Under the pieces are notes generated by a model. It was not told the DNA's origin. It worked only from the letters and a program-made list of their open reading frames with translations, and did not search any database. Shown piece by piece: positions 43,217-51,360 of a stretch of DNA of 64,000 nt (its first letter is position 1; every line of letters begins with the position of its first letter). Location of the stretch: contig NZ_JANDBD010000005.1 of the NCBI RefSeq assembly GCF_024320865.1, positions 124,001 through 188,000 on the forward strand, given 5' to 3'. The stretch is from Mycolicibacterium arenosum. Its GTDB lineage: Bacteria; Actinomycetota; Actinomycetes; Mycobacteriales; Mycobacteriaceae. The position numbers and the translations under genes are program-made.

Positions 43217-43606
43217 CTAGGCCTGTACGAGTACGTCGTCGCCGACGACCCGCACGGGATAGGTGCGGATGCTCCACTCCGGCTTGACCGCGGTGGTCCC
43301 CGTGGCGAGCTCGAAACCCCACTGGTGCCATGGGCAGAAGATGAACTCCTTGTCACGGACCATCACCGAGTCGCCTGGCACGTTCTCGTCGACGACGTTC
43401 AGGCCGCGGGTGCGTCCCGAGCACAGCGGACCGCCCTCGTGCGGACAGTAGTTCGCGATGGCGTAGAACGTGCCGTTGACGTTGTACACACCCACGCCGT
43501 GACGCCCGATCGGAACCAACTTGTGTGTGCCCGGCGGGATCTCGTCGACGGTGGCGACGACATGCTCACGCCCCTGCGCCAGCCGGGGCGTCTTCGGTTC
43601 GGTCAT
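43217..43606 (-). CDS. Rieske-type [2Fe-2S] ferredoxin
   Basis: A 129-residue single-domain Rieske protein. Ligands are in YCPHEGGPLC (C-x-H) and FCPWHQWGF (C-x-x-H). There is no catalytic mononuclear-iron domain, so it is an electron carrier or a small ferredoxin subunit. It could serve the Rieske oxygenases elsewhere in the window, none of which has its own ferredoxin. The ATG at 43606 is preceded by the interspersed repeat at 43614-43644. Confidence 0.88.
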   Translation of the reverse strand: MTEPKTPRLAQGREHVVATVDEIPPGTHKLVPIGRHGVGVYNVNGTFYAIANYCPHEGGPLCSGRTRGLNVVDENVPGDSVMVRDKEFIFCPWHQWGFELATGTTAVKPEWSIRTYPVRVVGDDVLVQA

Positions 43607-43613
43607 TCGTCGA

Positions 43614-43644
43614 CGAATCCCGAGTCGCTGCGCTCCTGCCCGCC
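43614..43644 (-). repeat. Short interspersed repeat
   Basis: On the minus strand the element contains GGGCAGGAGCGCAGCGAC and fills most of the gap between the amidohydrolase stop (43647) and the Rieske ferredoxin start (43606). It matches the elements at 52541 and 53856. Confidence 0.5.
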
Positions 43645-43646
43645 GA

Positions 43647-44792
43647 TCAAAAGACCCGGACCTGACCCTCGAGTGCCGGCACGGTCTCCGGCACGTTGCG
43701 GTAGGTGGCCATCCCGTTGCGGAACATGATGGGCTCACGGGCGTGCTCGGGCAGGTGCTTGACGAGCCAGCGCGGATCATCGAAGGTCCAGTGCGGGTAG
43801 TCGCTGCTGAACAGCAGGATCTTCTCGCACTCCATCCACTCGAAAGCCCTTGTCAGTTCGGTCTTGTCCTCGGGGTAGTCGAGCGGTTGAGTGGTGAACT
43901 TGATGTGATCCTTGACGTACTCGCTGGGCTTGCGCTTGATGTCGACCCACGACTTGCGGTCCTCGTACAGCGCGTCCATCCGCCACATCAGCGGCAGGAT
44001 CCAGGTGAATGCGTGCTCGACGAACACGATCTTGAGCGTCGGATGCCGGTCGAACGTGCCGTCGAAGATCAGGCTCATCACCTGATTGGCAGCGAGTAGC
44101 GAGTACGTGACCATGAAATCGTGGTTGTAGCTGGGCAACCCGACCGGCGGCATGGGCAGCTCGTCGTAGTGGCTGCGGGACAGGTGGCAGCTCACCGGTA
44201 TGTCGTGCTTGGTCGCCGCCGCCCAGATCGGGTCGTATTTCGGGTTACCCCAGGAGGGTCGCGGCTCCGCCTTGATCAGGATCTGCGACATGAAGGGATG
44301 TCCGGCCCAGTCCTCGATCTCGGCCACGGCGAGCTCGGGGGTTTGGATCGCCGCGCAGATGGAACCCCGCCAGCGCCCGTGCCAGTTGTTGCGGCTGTCC
44401 AGCCAGTGGTTGGCCTGCCAGTGGTTGAGGGCGGTCGCCATGGCCTGCTCGGCCTCGGGAATCCGCGCCGGATACGCGGCGGGCTCCAGGATGCAGACGT
44501 CCGCGCCCGCCTCCATGATCAGCTGCTTGAACGCCAGATCGGGGTCGCTGCAGGCGAACTCGCCATCCGGGGGAAACGCGTCGACGCGCATCGCGAACGA
44601 ATGCGCGTAGTCGGGAGCGTCGTAGTAGATCTGGTCGCCGACCTTGTGGTTGCCGAAGTACTTGCTGCGCCACGGTTCCGGGATGTACTGCCCGAGCTCA
44701 CCGCTTCGGGGAGCGGGATGGACGTCGGAGTCGACGCACCGGACGGCGATGCGTTCGGCGGCGGGCACTCGTGGATTGGCGGTGACGGTCAT
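43647..44792 (-). CDS. ACMSD-type amidohydrolase A
   Basis: A 381-residue amidohydrolase-2 family protein. The first metal motif is VDSDVHP, a later histidine is in IPVSCHLSRSHYDE, HAFTW follows, and the C-terminal aspartate is in FSSDYPHW. Related enzymes decarboxylate or hydrolyse aromatic acids and ring-cleavage products. It lies 21 bases downstream of a second amidohydrolase (44814) and upstream of the Rieske ferredoxin. The pair may form a mixed oligomer. Confidence 0.9.
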   Translation of the reverse strand: MTVTANPRVPAAERIAVRCVDSDVHPAPRSGELGQYIPEPWRSKYFGNHKVGDQIYYDAPDYAHSFAMRVDAFPPDGEFACSDPDLAFKQLIMEAGADVCILEPAAYPARIPEAEQAMATALNHWQANHWLDSRNNWHGRWRGSICAAIQTPELAVAEIEDWAGHPFMSQILIKAEPRPSWGNPKYDPIWAAATKHDIPVSCHLSRSHYDELPMPPVGLPSYNHDFMVTYSLLAANQVMSLIFDGTFDRHPTLKIVFVEHAFTWILPLMWRMDALYEDRKSWVDIKRKPSEYVKDHIKFTTQPLDYPEDKTELTRAFEWMECEKILLFSSDYPHWTFDDPRWLVKHLPEHAREPIMFRNGMATYRNVPETVPALEGQVRVF

Positions 44793-44813
44793 GGAAGAGC
44801 CTCCTGGTTCCCT

Positions 44814-45986
44814 CTACTGTGCCGCAGCAGCGGACGTGTTGACCGGTAAATGAATCCCGTAGAGCTCGGCGGCATTGCGCCAGCACAACTTGTCGCGCTG
44901 CTCGGCGGTGTACGCACTGGGCACCGACAACTCGTTGAGCTGCCAGTGCGGATAACTCGAGCCGTACATCACCATGTCGTCCTTGCCGGTGAAACCGGCC
45001 CATTCACCGGCGAACTCGACATCACCGGGTCCGTCCAGGGCGCCCTGGACGAAGAACACGTGGTCGGGAAGGTAGTCGCTGGGGATCTTGGGCGCCCACG
45101 GCGTCTGCTCCAGGTGCGGCCTGCCGAAGCAGTCCATCCGCCAGATGAACGGCGTCAGCATGTCGGCGGCCCCGTCCGCCCAGACGAACTTGCATGTGGG
45201 CCAACGCTCGAAGACGCCCTCGGCGATCATGTTCATCAGGTGGTAGAGGAAGTTGAGCGCGGTGAAGCCGACGAACTGCTCGTAGGTGCGCGTCAGCCCG
45301 TTCGGCGTCGGCGGCAGCTGAACACCCGACCCGACCTCGAAGTGCACCGAGATGGGCAGGCCGGCATCGACGGCAGCCTCCCAGAGCGGCCAGAACTGCG
45401 GCTTGCCGTACAGCTCGCGGGATTGCAGCGGGATGCCGAGCTGAACCACCCTCGGGTGGTCCTTGTACTTCTCGATCTCCCGCAGCGCGCCCGCGATGTC
45501 GTCGGGGTTCACCCGGATGGTGCCGCGGAACCTCTCGCCGAACTCGGCATCGTCGAGCCAGCGCGTCACCAGCATCTCGTTGTGCGCCGCGGCGATGGCG
45601 GTGCCGAGATGCCGGTCCGGCATGATGCCGCGCGTCATCGGATGCAGGACGGCGATGTCGACACCGCGGTCGGTGAACAGGTGCTTGGCGGTCAGCGCCG
45701 GATCGGAGCCGGGATACTGCCCGTCGGGCCCCTCCGTATGGTCGGCGTACTCGCCGCCGGGCGCGCCGTACCAGTCCATCTCGTAGTCGGGAAAGCCCCG
45801 GCTGCGGAACGGTTCCTGCATGAAGTTCCTTCGCAGGTCCTTGTTCGACTGGGTGAAGACGTGCACGCTGGCGTCGATCACCGGGACTTCGACGGTGTTG
45901 CCTGCCTCGTCGATGAGCTCTTTCACGGTCGCTTCACGCCAATCCGTCCGTAGTGCGGACCGACGGAGGGTGCCGCCGGTCGTCAT
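44814..45986 (-). CDS. ACMSD-type amidohydrolase B with altered metal residues
   Basis: A 390-residue paralogue-like amidohydrolase. The first motif is IDASVHV and the C-terminal motif YGSSYPHW; in the neighbour A these read VDSDVHP and FSSDYPHW, so the two aspartates are serine here. Other regions (PISVHFEVG) are kept. It may be a structural partner or have changed chemistry. The ATG at 45986 is used; a GTG at 45924 is possible. It heads the operon, with a GAGAAT-type palindrome 30-44 bases upstream. Confidence 0.88.
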   Translation of the reverse strand: MTTGGTLRRSALRTDWREATVKELIDEAGNTVEVPVIDASVHVFTQSNKDLRRNFMQEPFRSRGFPDYEMDWYGAPGGEYADHTEGPDGQYPGSDPALTAKHLFTDRGVDIAVLHPMTRGIMPDRHLGTAIAAAHNEMLVTRWLDDAEFGERFRGTIRVNPDDIAGALREIEKYKDHPRVVQLGIPLQSRELYGKPQFWPLWEAAVDAGLPISVHFEVGSGVQLPPTPNGLTRTYEQFVGFTALNFLYHLMNMIAEGVFERWPTCKFVWADGAADMLTPFIWRMDCFGRPHLEQTPWAPKIPSDYLPDHVFFVQGALDGPGDVEFAGEWAGFTGKDDMVMYGSSYPHWQLNELSVPSAYTAEQRDKLCWRNAAELYGIHLPVNTSAAAAQ

Positions 45987-46015
45987 CCCAATATAGATCG
46001 TTGTTCTTCGATATC

Positions 46016-46030
46016 AAGAATTCTGTTCTC
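46016..46030. promoter_or_regulatory. GAGAAT-type palindrome (amidohydrolase side)
   Basis: AAGAATTCTGTTCTC matches GAGAATGCTATTCTC (46140-46154) at 12 of 15 positions. It lies 30-44 bases before the amidohydrolase start in the divergent intergenic region. Confidence 0.45.
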
Positions 46031-46139
46031 CAGCACGTCGCTTAACATCTGCACAGGTAAACGCCCATGCTGGTCGATCGCTCAGCGCGACATCGACGAG
46101 AATGAACAGTCGTGCGGCGAGAATGATGACACCGATTGC

Positions 46140-46154
46140 GAGAATGCTATTCTC
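46140..46154. promoter_or_regulatory. GAGAAT-N3-ATTCTC palindrome (acyl-CoA dehydrogenase side)
   Basis: GAGAATGCTATTCTC is a perfect palindrome with three central bases and extends by one base on each side (C and G). It lies 36-50 bases before the acyl-CoA dehydrogenase GTG at 46190. This is the best copy of the recurring motif. Confidence 0.6.
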
Positions 46155-46189
46155 GTCTTGGACGTAGGCGGTCACAGGAGGCGACGCGG

Positions 46190-47185
46190 GTGTTACTCGA
46201 GTTTGATGCTGATCAGCGGTTATGGCAGGAGACGGTGCGCGACGCCGTCGGGAAGAACTGTGCGCCGACGCTGGTGCGCAGTGTTGCCGAGGACGGCGTC
46301 GACCCGACGCCGCTGTGGAAGACGTACGCGGAAGCCGGGTGGACGGAACTCACCGACACCGAGAACGCCGTCGAACTGGCGATCGTGCTCGAGGAGCTCG
46401 GCCGGGCCACCGACCCAACGCCGTACCTGGCGACGTTGACCCAGTTCGCACCGCTCGTCGGAGACCGGTTCGATCCGCTCAGCGCGGGCGCGGCCGTGTA
46501 CACCGGCGTCACCGCGGTCCGCGACTCCGGGGGCTGGGTGCTGAGCGGTACCGACCGCTTCGTGCTCGACGGTGACCGCGCGGAACGGCTGGCGGTCGTC
46601 ACGCCGGCCGGAGTGTTTCTGGTCAACGCCGAGGACGTCACCGCGCGGCGCGTCGACGTCTTCGACCCGGTGCTGCACGTCGCCGAGGTGTCGTTCGCCG
46701 GGGTGCACGTGGCCGACGCCGACCGGCTGCCCGTCGACACCGAGCGCGCGCGCCACATCGCACTGATGGGTATGGCCATCACCATGGTCGGCGCCTGCCA
46801 GCGGATCCTCGACCTCGCACTCGAGCACGCCAAGAGCCGCCAGCAGTTCGGCGTCGCCATCGGCACGTTCCAGGCGATCCAGCACAAGGCCGCCGACATG
46901 CACGTCGCGATCGAGCGCGCCCGAGCGCTGTGCTACTTCGCGGCGCTGACCATCGCGGCCGACGACCCGCGCCGCCGCCTCGCCGCGGCGATGGCCAAGG
47001 CGTCCGCGGGGGAGTGTCAGGCGCTGGTGTTCCGGCACGGCCTGCAGACGTTCGGTGCGATGGGCTTCACGTGGGAGAACGACCTGCAGTTCGCCCTGAA
47101 ACGGGCCAAGGCCGGTGAGCTGATGCTGGGCGGTGCCGCAGAGCATCGCGCGATGATCGCCGAGGAATACCGGGGGGACTACTGA
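46190..47185 (+). CDS. Acyl-CoA dehydrogenase subunit (short partner)
   Basis: A 331-residue acyl-CoA dehydrogenase-fold protein, shorter than the usual 380 residues. SRQQFGVAIGTFQAIQHKAADM (the FAD-binding R-x-x-FG region) and QTFGAMGFTWENDL are present; the N-terminal domain is reduced. AGGAGG lies eight bases before the GTG at 46190. The next gene, a full-length acyl-CoA dehydrogenase, starts in its stop codon (TGATG). Such adjacent pairs in actinobacterial steroid catabolism form alpha2beta2 enzymes acting on side-chain CoA thioesters. Confidence 0.88.
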   Translation: MLLEFDADQRLWQETVRDAVGKNCAPTLVRSVAEDGVDPTPLWKTYAEAGWTELTDTENAVELAIVLEELGRATDPTPYLATLTQFAPLVGDRFDPLSAGAAVYTGVTAVRDSGGWVLSGTDRFVLDGDRAERLAVVTPAGVFLVNAEDVTARRVDVFDPVLHVAEVSFAGVHVADADRLPVDTERARHIALMGMAITMVGACQRILDLALEHAKSRQQFGVAIGTFQAIQHKAADMHVAIERARALCYFAALTIAADDPRRRLAAAMAKASAGECQALVFRHGLQTFGAMGFTWENDLQFALKRAKAGELMLGGAAEHRAMIAEEYRGDY

Positions 47186-48366
47186 TGCAGCTGGCTTTCG
47201 ACCCCGACGTCGAGGAGTTCCGCGCCGAGTTCGCCGCGTTCCTGGACGAGCACACGCCCAGTGCGTCCGACACCCTGGAACGGCCGCGCTCGGTGTCACA
47301 CATGCCGCAGTGGGCGCGGGACTGGCAGCGGTTGCTCTTCGACAACGGCTGGCTGCTGCCCGCTCAGCCGCCGGAGTTCGGCGGCCGCAACGCCAGCGTT
47401 CTGCAGACCTTCGTGCACGCCGAGGAACTGAGCCGGCGCCGGATCTATCACAGCTTCAACCCGCAGGGCGTCAACATCGTCGCCGCGTCCCTCATCACGT
47501 TCGGCAGCGACGAGCAGAAGCACCAGTGGGCCGTTCCCGTGCTCAAGGGGGAGCGCACCGCATCGCTGGGTATGAGCGAACCGAGTGCCGGTTCGGACCT
47601 TGCGTCGTTGCGCACCAGGGCAGTTCGCGATGGCGACGAGTTCGTCGTCAACGGTCAGAAGGTCTGGACGTCAGGCGCGCACGACGCCGACTTCCTGTTG
47701 ACGTTCGTGCGCACCGACCCGGACGCGCCGAAGCACAAGGGCATCAGCGTGCTGCTCATCCCGACCGATCTGCCCGGTGTGGTGCGCCGGCCGTTCGCCG
47801 ACATCTGCGGCCAGGGCGAGGAGAACAAGGACTTCAACGAGGTCTTCTTCACCGACGTGCGGGTGCCCGCGGAGAACCTCGTCGGCCCGCTCAACGGCGG
47901 CTGGGGTGTCGCCAACGGCTCGCTCGGCCACGAGCGCACCATGATGTGGCTGGGCTTCGCCGACCGAATCGCCAACTCCATCGCCGACTTTCACCCGACG
48001 AACGCGCTGGAGCGCGACCAACTGGCGACCACGATCATGGACTACCAAGCGCTGCGCCTGCTCGGCTCGGTGGGGATCGCGAAGGCGGCACGCGGTGAGG
48101 TGGACGTCGCCTCGGTGTCCATCCCCAAACTGCTCGGCGCCGAGGCGGAGATGCACGCACTGCGGCACGCGCTGGAGGCTGCGGGTCCGGACGGGCTGGT
48201 GCACCCGGCCACGTCGGGCCCGTACGCCCACATGAACCTCGACCACTACTTCGCATCGTGGTTCGAGCGCTACGCCAGAAGCTTCTCGGGCACCATCGCC
48301 GGTGGCACGTCGGAGATCCAGCGCAACATCATCGCGCAGCAGGTGCTCGGACTGCCCCGTCGTTAG
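47185..48366 (+). CDS. Acyl-CoA dehydrogenase (full-length partner)
   Basis: A 393-residue acyl-CoA dehydrogenase. ASLGMSEPSAGSDLASL, GQKVWTSGAHDADF and the C-terminal GTIAGGTSEIQRNIIAQQVLGLP mark the FAD and substrate sites. It starts one base into the upstream stop codon (TGATG), so the two subunits are co-translated. The heteromeric architecture is that of FadE pairs active on large polycyclic or branched substrates (family knowledge; the substrate here is inferred). Confidence 0.93.
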   Translation: MQLAFDPDVEEFRAEFAAFLDEHTPSASDTLERPRSVSHMPQWARDWQRLLFDNGWLLPAQPPEFGGRNASVLQTFVHAEELSRRRIYHSFNPQGVNIVAASLITFGSDEQKHQWAVPVLKGERTASLGMSEPSAGSDLASLRTRAVRDGDEFVVNGQKVWTSGAHDADFLLTFVRTDPDAPKHKGISVLLIPTDLPGVVRRPFADICGQGEENKDFNEVFFTDVRVPAENLVGPLNGGWGVANGSLGHERTMMWLGFADRIANSIADFHPTNALERDQLATTIMDYQALRLLGSVGIAKAARGEVDVASVSIPKLLGAEAEMHALRHALEAAGPDGLVHPATSGPYAHMNLDHYFASWFERYARSFSGTIAGGTSEIQRNIIAQQVLGLPRR

Positions 48367-48368
48367 GG

Positions 48369-48809
48369 CTAGAGGCGCTGCAGGGCGAAGGTCCAGAACT
48401 GCTCGCCCGGTGGGCCGTTGAAGCAGCCGACGTCGTAGCGCGACACGATTTCCCCGACGAGGGTGGTGCCCTCCCAGGTGTAGGTGTCGCGCGTCGGCAG
48501 GTTCTGCCCGAAGCAGCGCAGACCGTCGGGCACGTCGACGGTGAGGCTGTACCGACCGTCGACGAGCGTCGCCTGGCCGTCGTAGTACGCGTAGTACCTG
48601 GTCAGCCGAGGGCCGGCGCTGACGTTGACGCAGTCGGGCCTCTTATCGGGGAGACACGGCGTGACGAACCACACCCATGACGCGCGGTCGTAGCGGTTGG
48701 TGAGCAGGTCGTAGTTACCGAGCGTCATCGCGGCCTCGGCGGGAGGTGCGGCCAGCACGGTCGTCGCTGCCAGCGCGGCCGCGGCTATGACGGCCCTGAT
48801 CGGCTTCAT
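48369..48809 (-). CDS. Secreted protein with signal peptide
   Basis: A 146-residue exported protein. MKPIRAVIAAAALAATTVLA and a cleavage site near PAEAA mark the signal peptide. The mature part has four cysteines (CLPDK, DCVNV, LRCFG, GCFNG), consistent with disulfides, and is rich in aromatic residues. It resembles small secreted proteins of unknown function common in mycobacteria. It is convergent with the acyl-CoA dehydrogenase pair, ending two bases from its stop. Confidence 0.75.
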   Translation of the reverse strand: MKPIRAVIAAAALAATTVLAAPPAEAAMTLGNYDLLTNRYDRASWVWFVTPCLPDKRPDCVNVSAGPRLTRYYAYYDGQATLVDGRYSLTVDVPDGLRCFGQNLPTRDTYTWEGTTLVGEIVSRYDVGCFNGPPGEQFWTFALQRL

Positions 48810-48848
48810 GGTTCCAGCAAATCAGATTGCCGCCCGCCGCGGTCGCGA

Positions 48849-50213
48849 TCAGTCGATGACGACGGCGTCCTTGTGCTCGGTGATCGGCCGCGCGGACTGC
48901 TGCTCGTCGATGATCCGCTGCAGGTTCTTCAGCGTCGCGTCCAGGCCGGGCCCCAGCGGTTCGCTCGGGGTGAACGTCGCGGGCAGGTGCTTCATGCCCT
49001 GGATGACACCGATCGTCTCGTAGTGCTCGGTGCCTTCGGGATCGCATCGATAGTCGGGCATGCGATCCAGCACCGCGGTGAGCATCGACTTGAACACCGT
49101 GCGTGCCACGTTGGATCCGACGCAGCGGTGCACACCGATGCCGAAGCTGAAGTGCCGGTTGCCCTTCCGGTCCAAGACGATCTCGTTCGGCTTCTCGAAC
49201 ACCGACGGGTCGCGGTTGGCCATCGCCCACGAGATCCAGAGCCGTTCACCCTCTTTGAACCGCTGACCCTCGACCTCGACGTCCTCTGAGAACGTCCGCC
49301 CGTCGCCGGGGGCCGGCGTGTAGAAGCGCAGGAACTCCTCGGTGGCGGGGTTGAGCAGGGTGTCGCGCTCGCGGCTGAGCAGCTCGCGCTGGTCGGGGTG
49401 CTCCGACAGCCACTCCAGCGAGTGCGCGGTGAGTGCGGTAGTGGTGTCGAAGCCGCCGCCGATGATGAGACCGAGGTTGCCGAGGATCTCCAGGTCCGGC
49501 GCCGGCTCGCCGTCGATGCGCAACTGCAGCAGGGCGTTGACCAGACCGGGCCGGGGGTTCTCCCGGATCGCCATCATCGCCTGGATCATGTCGATGCCCA
49601 TCTGCCGGCTCATCTCGGCGACGCGCGGGGCGTCGGGCGAGTGCTCTGGCGTGGACACCGACAGGTGGGCCGGCTCGCTGTAGACCGGCCATTTCTCGAG
49701 TTCGATGCCCATCATCGCCAGCGTGAGGACCGCGGGCACGATGTTGGCGAGGTCGTCGACGAAGTCGATGCGCCCCGATTGGCACTTCTCGTCGAGCGAC
49801 GCGCGCACCACCTCGTCGACGAACGGCTGCCACCGCTTGACCGCGGCGGGGGACAGGTAGGGGTTCAGCGCGCCGCGGTAGATGCTGTGCTCGGGCTCGT
49901 CCATCTCGAGGATGCCGCCCCGAACCACAGTTGCCCGTTGGGCTTTGGGGATGGTGATGCCCTGATAGCCCTTGCGTTCACCGTTGATGTCGTGGTCGTT
50001 GGACACCGCCGGGCAGCGCGCGAGCTCGAAGACGTGCTTGCTGTCGGCGGCCACCCAGTGACCGCCGTACACGTCGGTCCACGCCATCGGGCACTTCGAC
50101 TGCATCTCGGCGGTGATCTCGTCGAACTGCAGACGGTATTCCGGAGTGTGGCGGTCGAAGTGGAAGGTGTTCTTCTTGCGGTCGTCGTCGGTGGTGACGT
50201 CGTCGATGCTCAC
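48849..50213 (-). CDS. Cytochrome P450
   Basis: A 454-residue P450. The heme loop is FSFGIGVHRCVGSNVAR with C364; the I-helix site is GGGFDTTTAL, where aspartate takes the acidic position, and the K-helix motif EEFLRF. It is longer than the other three through C-terminal (about 50 residues after TFTPSEPLG) and N-terminal additions. A ferredoxin gene ends 44 bases upstream and two SDR genes precede that, so it is the last gene of a four-gene operon. Confidence 0.94.
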   Translation of the reverse strand: MSIDDVTTDDDRKKNTFHFDRHTPEYRLQFDEITAEMQSKCPMAWTDVYGGHWVAADSKHVFELARCPAVSNDHDINGERKGYQGITIPKAQRATVVRGGILEMDEPEHSIYRGALNPYLSPAAVKRWQPFVDEVVRASLDEKCQSGRIDFVDDLANIVPAVLTLAMMGIELEKWPVYSEPAHLSVSTPEHSPDAPRVAEMSRQMGIDMIQAMMAIRENPRPGLVNALLQLRIDGEPAPDLEILGNLGLIIGGGFDTTTALTAHSLEWLSEHPDQRELLSRERDTLLNPATEEFLRFYTPAPGDGRTFSEDVEVEGQRFKEGERLWISWAMANRDPSVFEKPNEIVLDRKGNRHFSFGIGVHRCVGSNVARTVFKSMLTAVLDRMPDYRCDPEGTEHYETIGVIQGMKHLPATFTPSEPLGPGLDATLKNLQRIIDEQQSARPITEHKDAVVID

Positions 50214-50257
50214 GGCGGTGTCTCCTAGCAGTTATCGTACGGCGTTCAAACGCAACG

Positions 50258-50449
50258 TCATTCGATGACGATGGCCTGTTCGGGGCAGGAGTGCGCCGCC
50301 TCGGCGACCGCATCCTCCTGGTCGGCGGGGACCACGTCGTCGACCGGTGACGCGTGCCCGTCCACGTCGTCGAGGACGAACGAGTCGGGCGCGATCATCG
50401 CGCACAGCGTGTGCCCTTGGCACTTCGTGGCGTCAACCGAAACCTTCAC
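50258..50449 (-). CDS. Single-cluster ferredoxin (P450 partner)
   Basis: A 63-residue ferredoxin with ligands in KCQGHTLCAMIAPDSF and SCPEQAI; the variable position is histidine (C-x-x-H-x-x-C). It precedes the P450 at 48849 by 44 bases and follows the mycofactocin-type SDR by 19 bases. It should be the direct electron donor of the P450. Confidence 0.92.
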   Translation of the reverse strand: MKVSVDATKCQGHTLCAMIAPDSFVLDDVDGHASPVDDVVPADQEDAVAEAAHSCPEQAIVIE

Positions 50450-50468
50450 TAGCGCAACCCCTTCCGGA

Positions 50469-51329
50469 TCAAGCGTGGTAGTCGTACCACTTGAGGTAGC
50501 CGCCGGCGTCGACGCGCAACTGCATGCCGGTGACGTAGCGGGCCTCGTCGGACACCAGCCACAGGATGGCGTTGCTGATGTCCTCCGGCTCGATGAAGTT
50601 GACCTTCATCGCCTGCTGCACGCCGAACACGGGCTCGGCGTCGGCGCGGGTGGGGTTCTCCAGGTCGGGCCGGAACGACTTGTACATCGGCGGGCTCTGC
50701 AGCATGTCGGTGTTGCAGTTGGTCGGGTGGACGACGTTGGCCCGGATCCCGCGAACCGCCAGCTCGGTGGCGAGGTCGTGGACGAACTGCGACAGCAGGC
50801 GCTTGGACGTCATGTAGGCCATGCCGCCGGGGTCGGCGCCGGGGTTCGGCTTGTTGTGCGCGTCCATCAGCGCCGCCGTCGAGCCCGTGGCGACGATCGC
50901 CGCGCCCTCCTTCAAATGCGGCAGCGCGACGTGGATGGCGTTGATGGTGCCGATCAGGTTCGTGTTGATCACGTCGGTCCACGCCTGAAGGGGCGGCTGG
51001 CCCTTCATGCCCGCGATACCCGCCTGCGCGACGACGATGTCGAGCCCGCCGAGTTGTGCGATGCCCTCCTCGAGGGCCGTCTTGAGCTGCGCGGCATCTC
51101 GCACGTCGGCCTTCGCGGTGAAGACCCGCTGTCCGGTTTTCTCCACGAACGCCGCCGTCTCGTCGAGATCGGCCTGCGTCGCCATCGGGTAGCCGATGGT
51201 GTCGACGTCTTCGCAGAGGTCGACGGCGATGATGTCGGCGCCCTCTTCCGCCAGTCGGACCGCGTGGCTGCGACCCTGGCCGCGCGCGGCGCCCGTGATG
51301 AATGCGACCTTGCCTGAAACGCGTCCCAC
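50469..51329 (-). CDS. Mycofactocin-type SDR oxidoreductase
   Basis: A 286-residue short-chain dehydrogenase with TGAARGQGRSHAVRLAEEGA at the cofactor site and then the inserted segment VDLCEDVDTIGYPMATQADLDET, which marks SDRs that keep their NAD bound and depend on the mycofactocin redox cofactor. The catalytic YMTSK and TGSTAALMD are present, and the C-terminus is TGMQLRVDAGG. It is upstream of the ferredoxin/P450 pair, so it probably oxidises the alcohol made by that P450. Confidence 0.92.
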   Translation of the reverse strand: MGRVSGKVAFITGAARGQGRSHAVRLAEEGADIIAVDLCEDVDTIGYPMATQADLDETAAFVEKTGQRVFTAKADVRDAAQLKTALEEGIAQLGGLDIVVAQAGIAGMKGQPPLQAWTDVINTNLIGTINAIHVALPHLKEGAAIVATGSTAALMDAHNKPNPGADPGGMAYMTSKRLLSQFVHDLATELAVRGIRANVVHPTNCNTDMLQSPPMYKSFRPDLENPTRADAEPVFGVQQAMKVNFIEPEDISNAILWLVSDEARYVTGMQLRVDAGGYLKWYDYHA

Positions 51330-51360
51330 TGGTTGTCCCTTCAGCTGTTTGATGTGTCGG

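Noticed and set aside
46004..46020. TTCTT/AAGAA dyad in the amidohydrolase promoter
   Set aside because: Arms are only five bases with an offset centre and it overlaps the better-supported GAGAAT-type site; kept as background.
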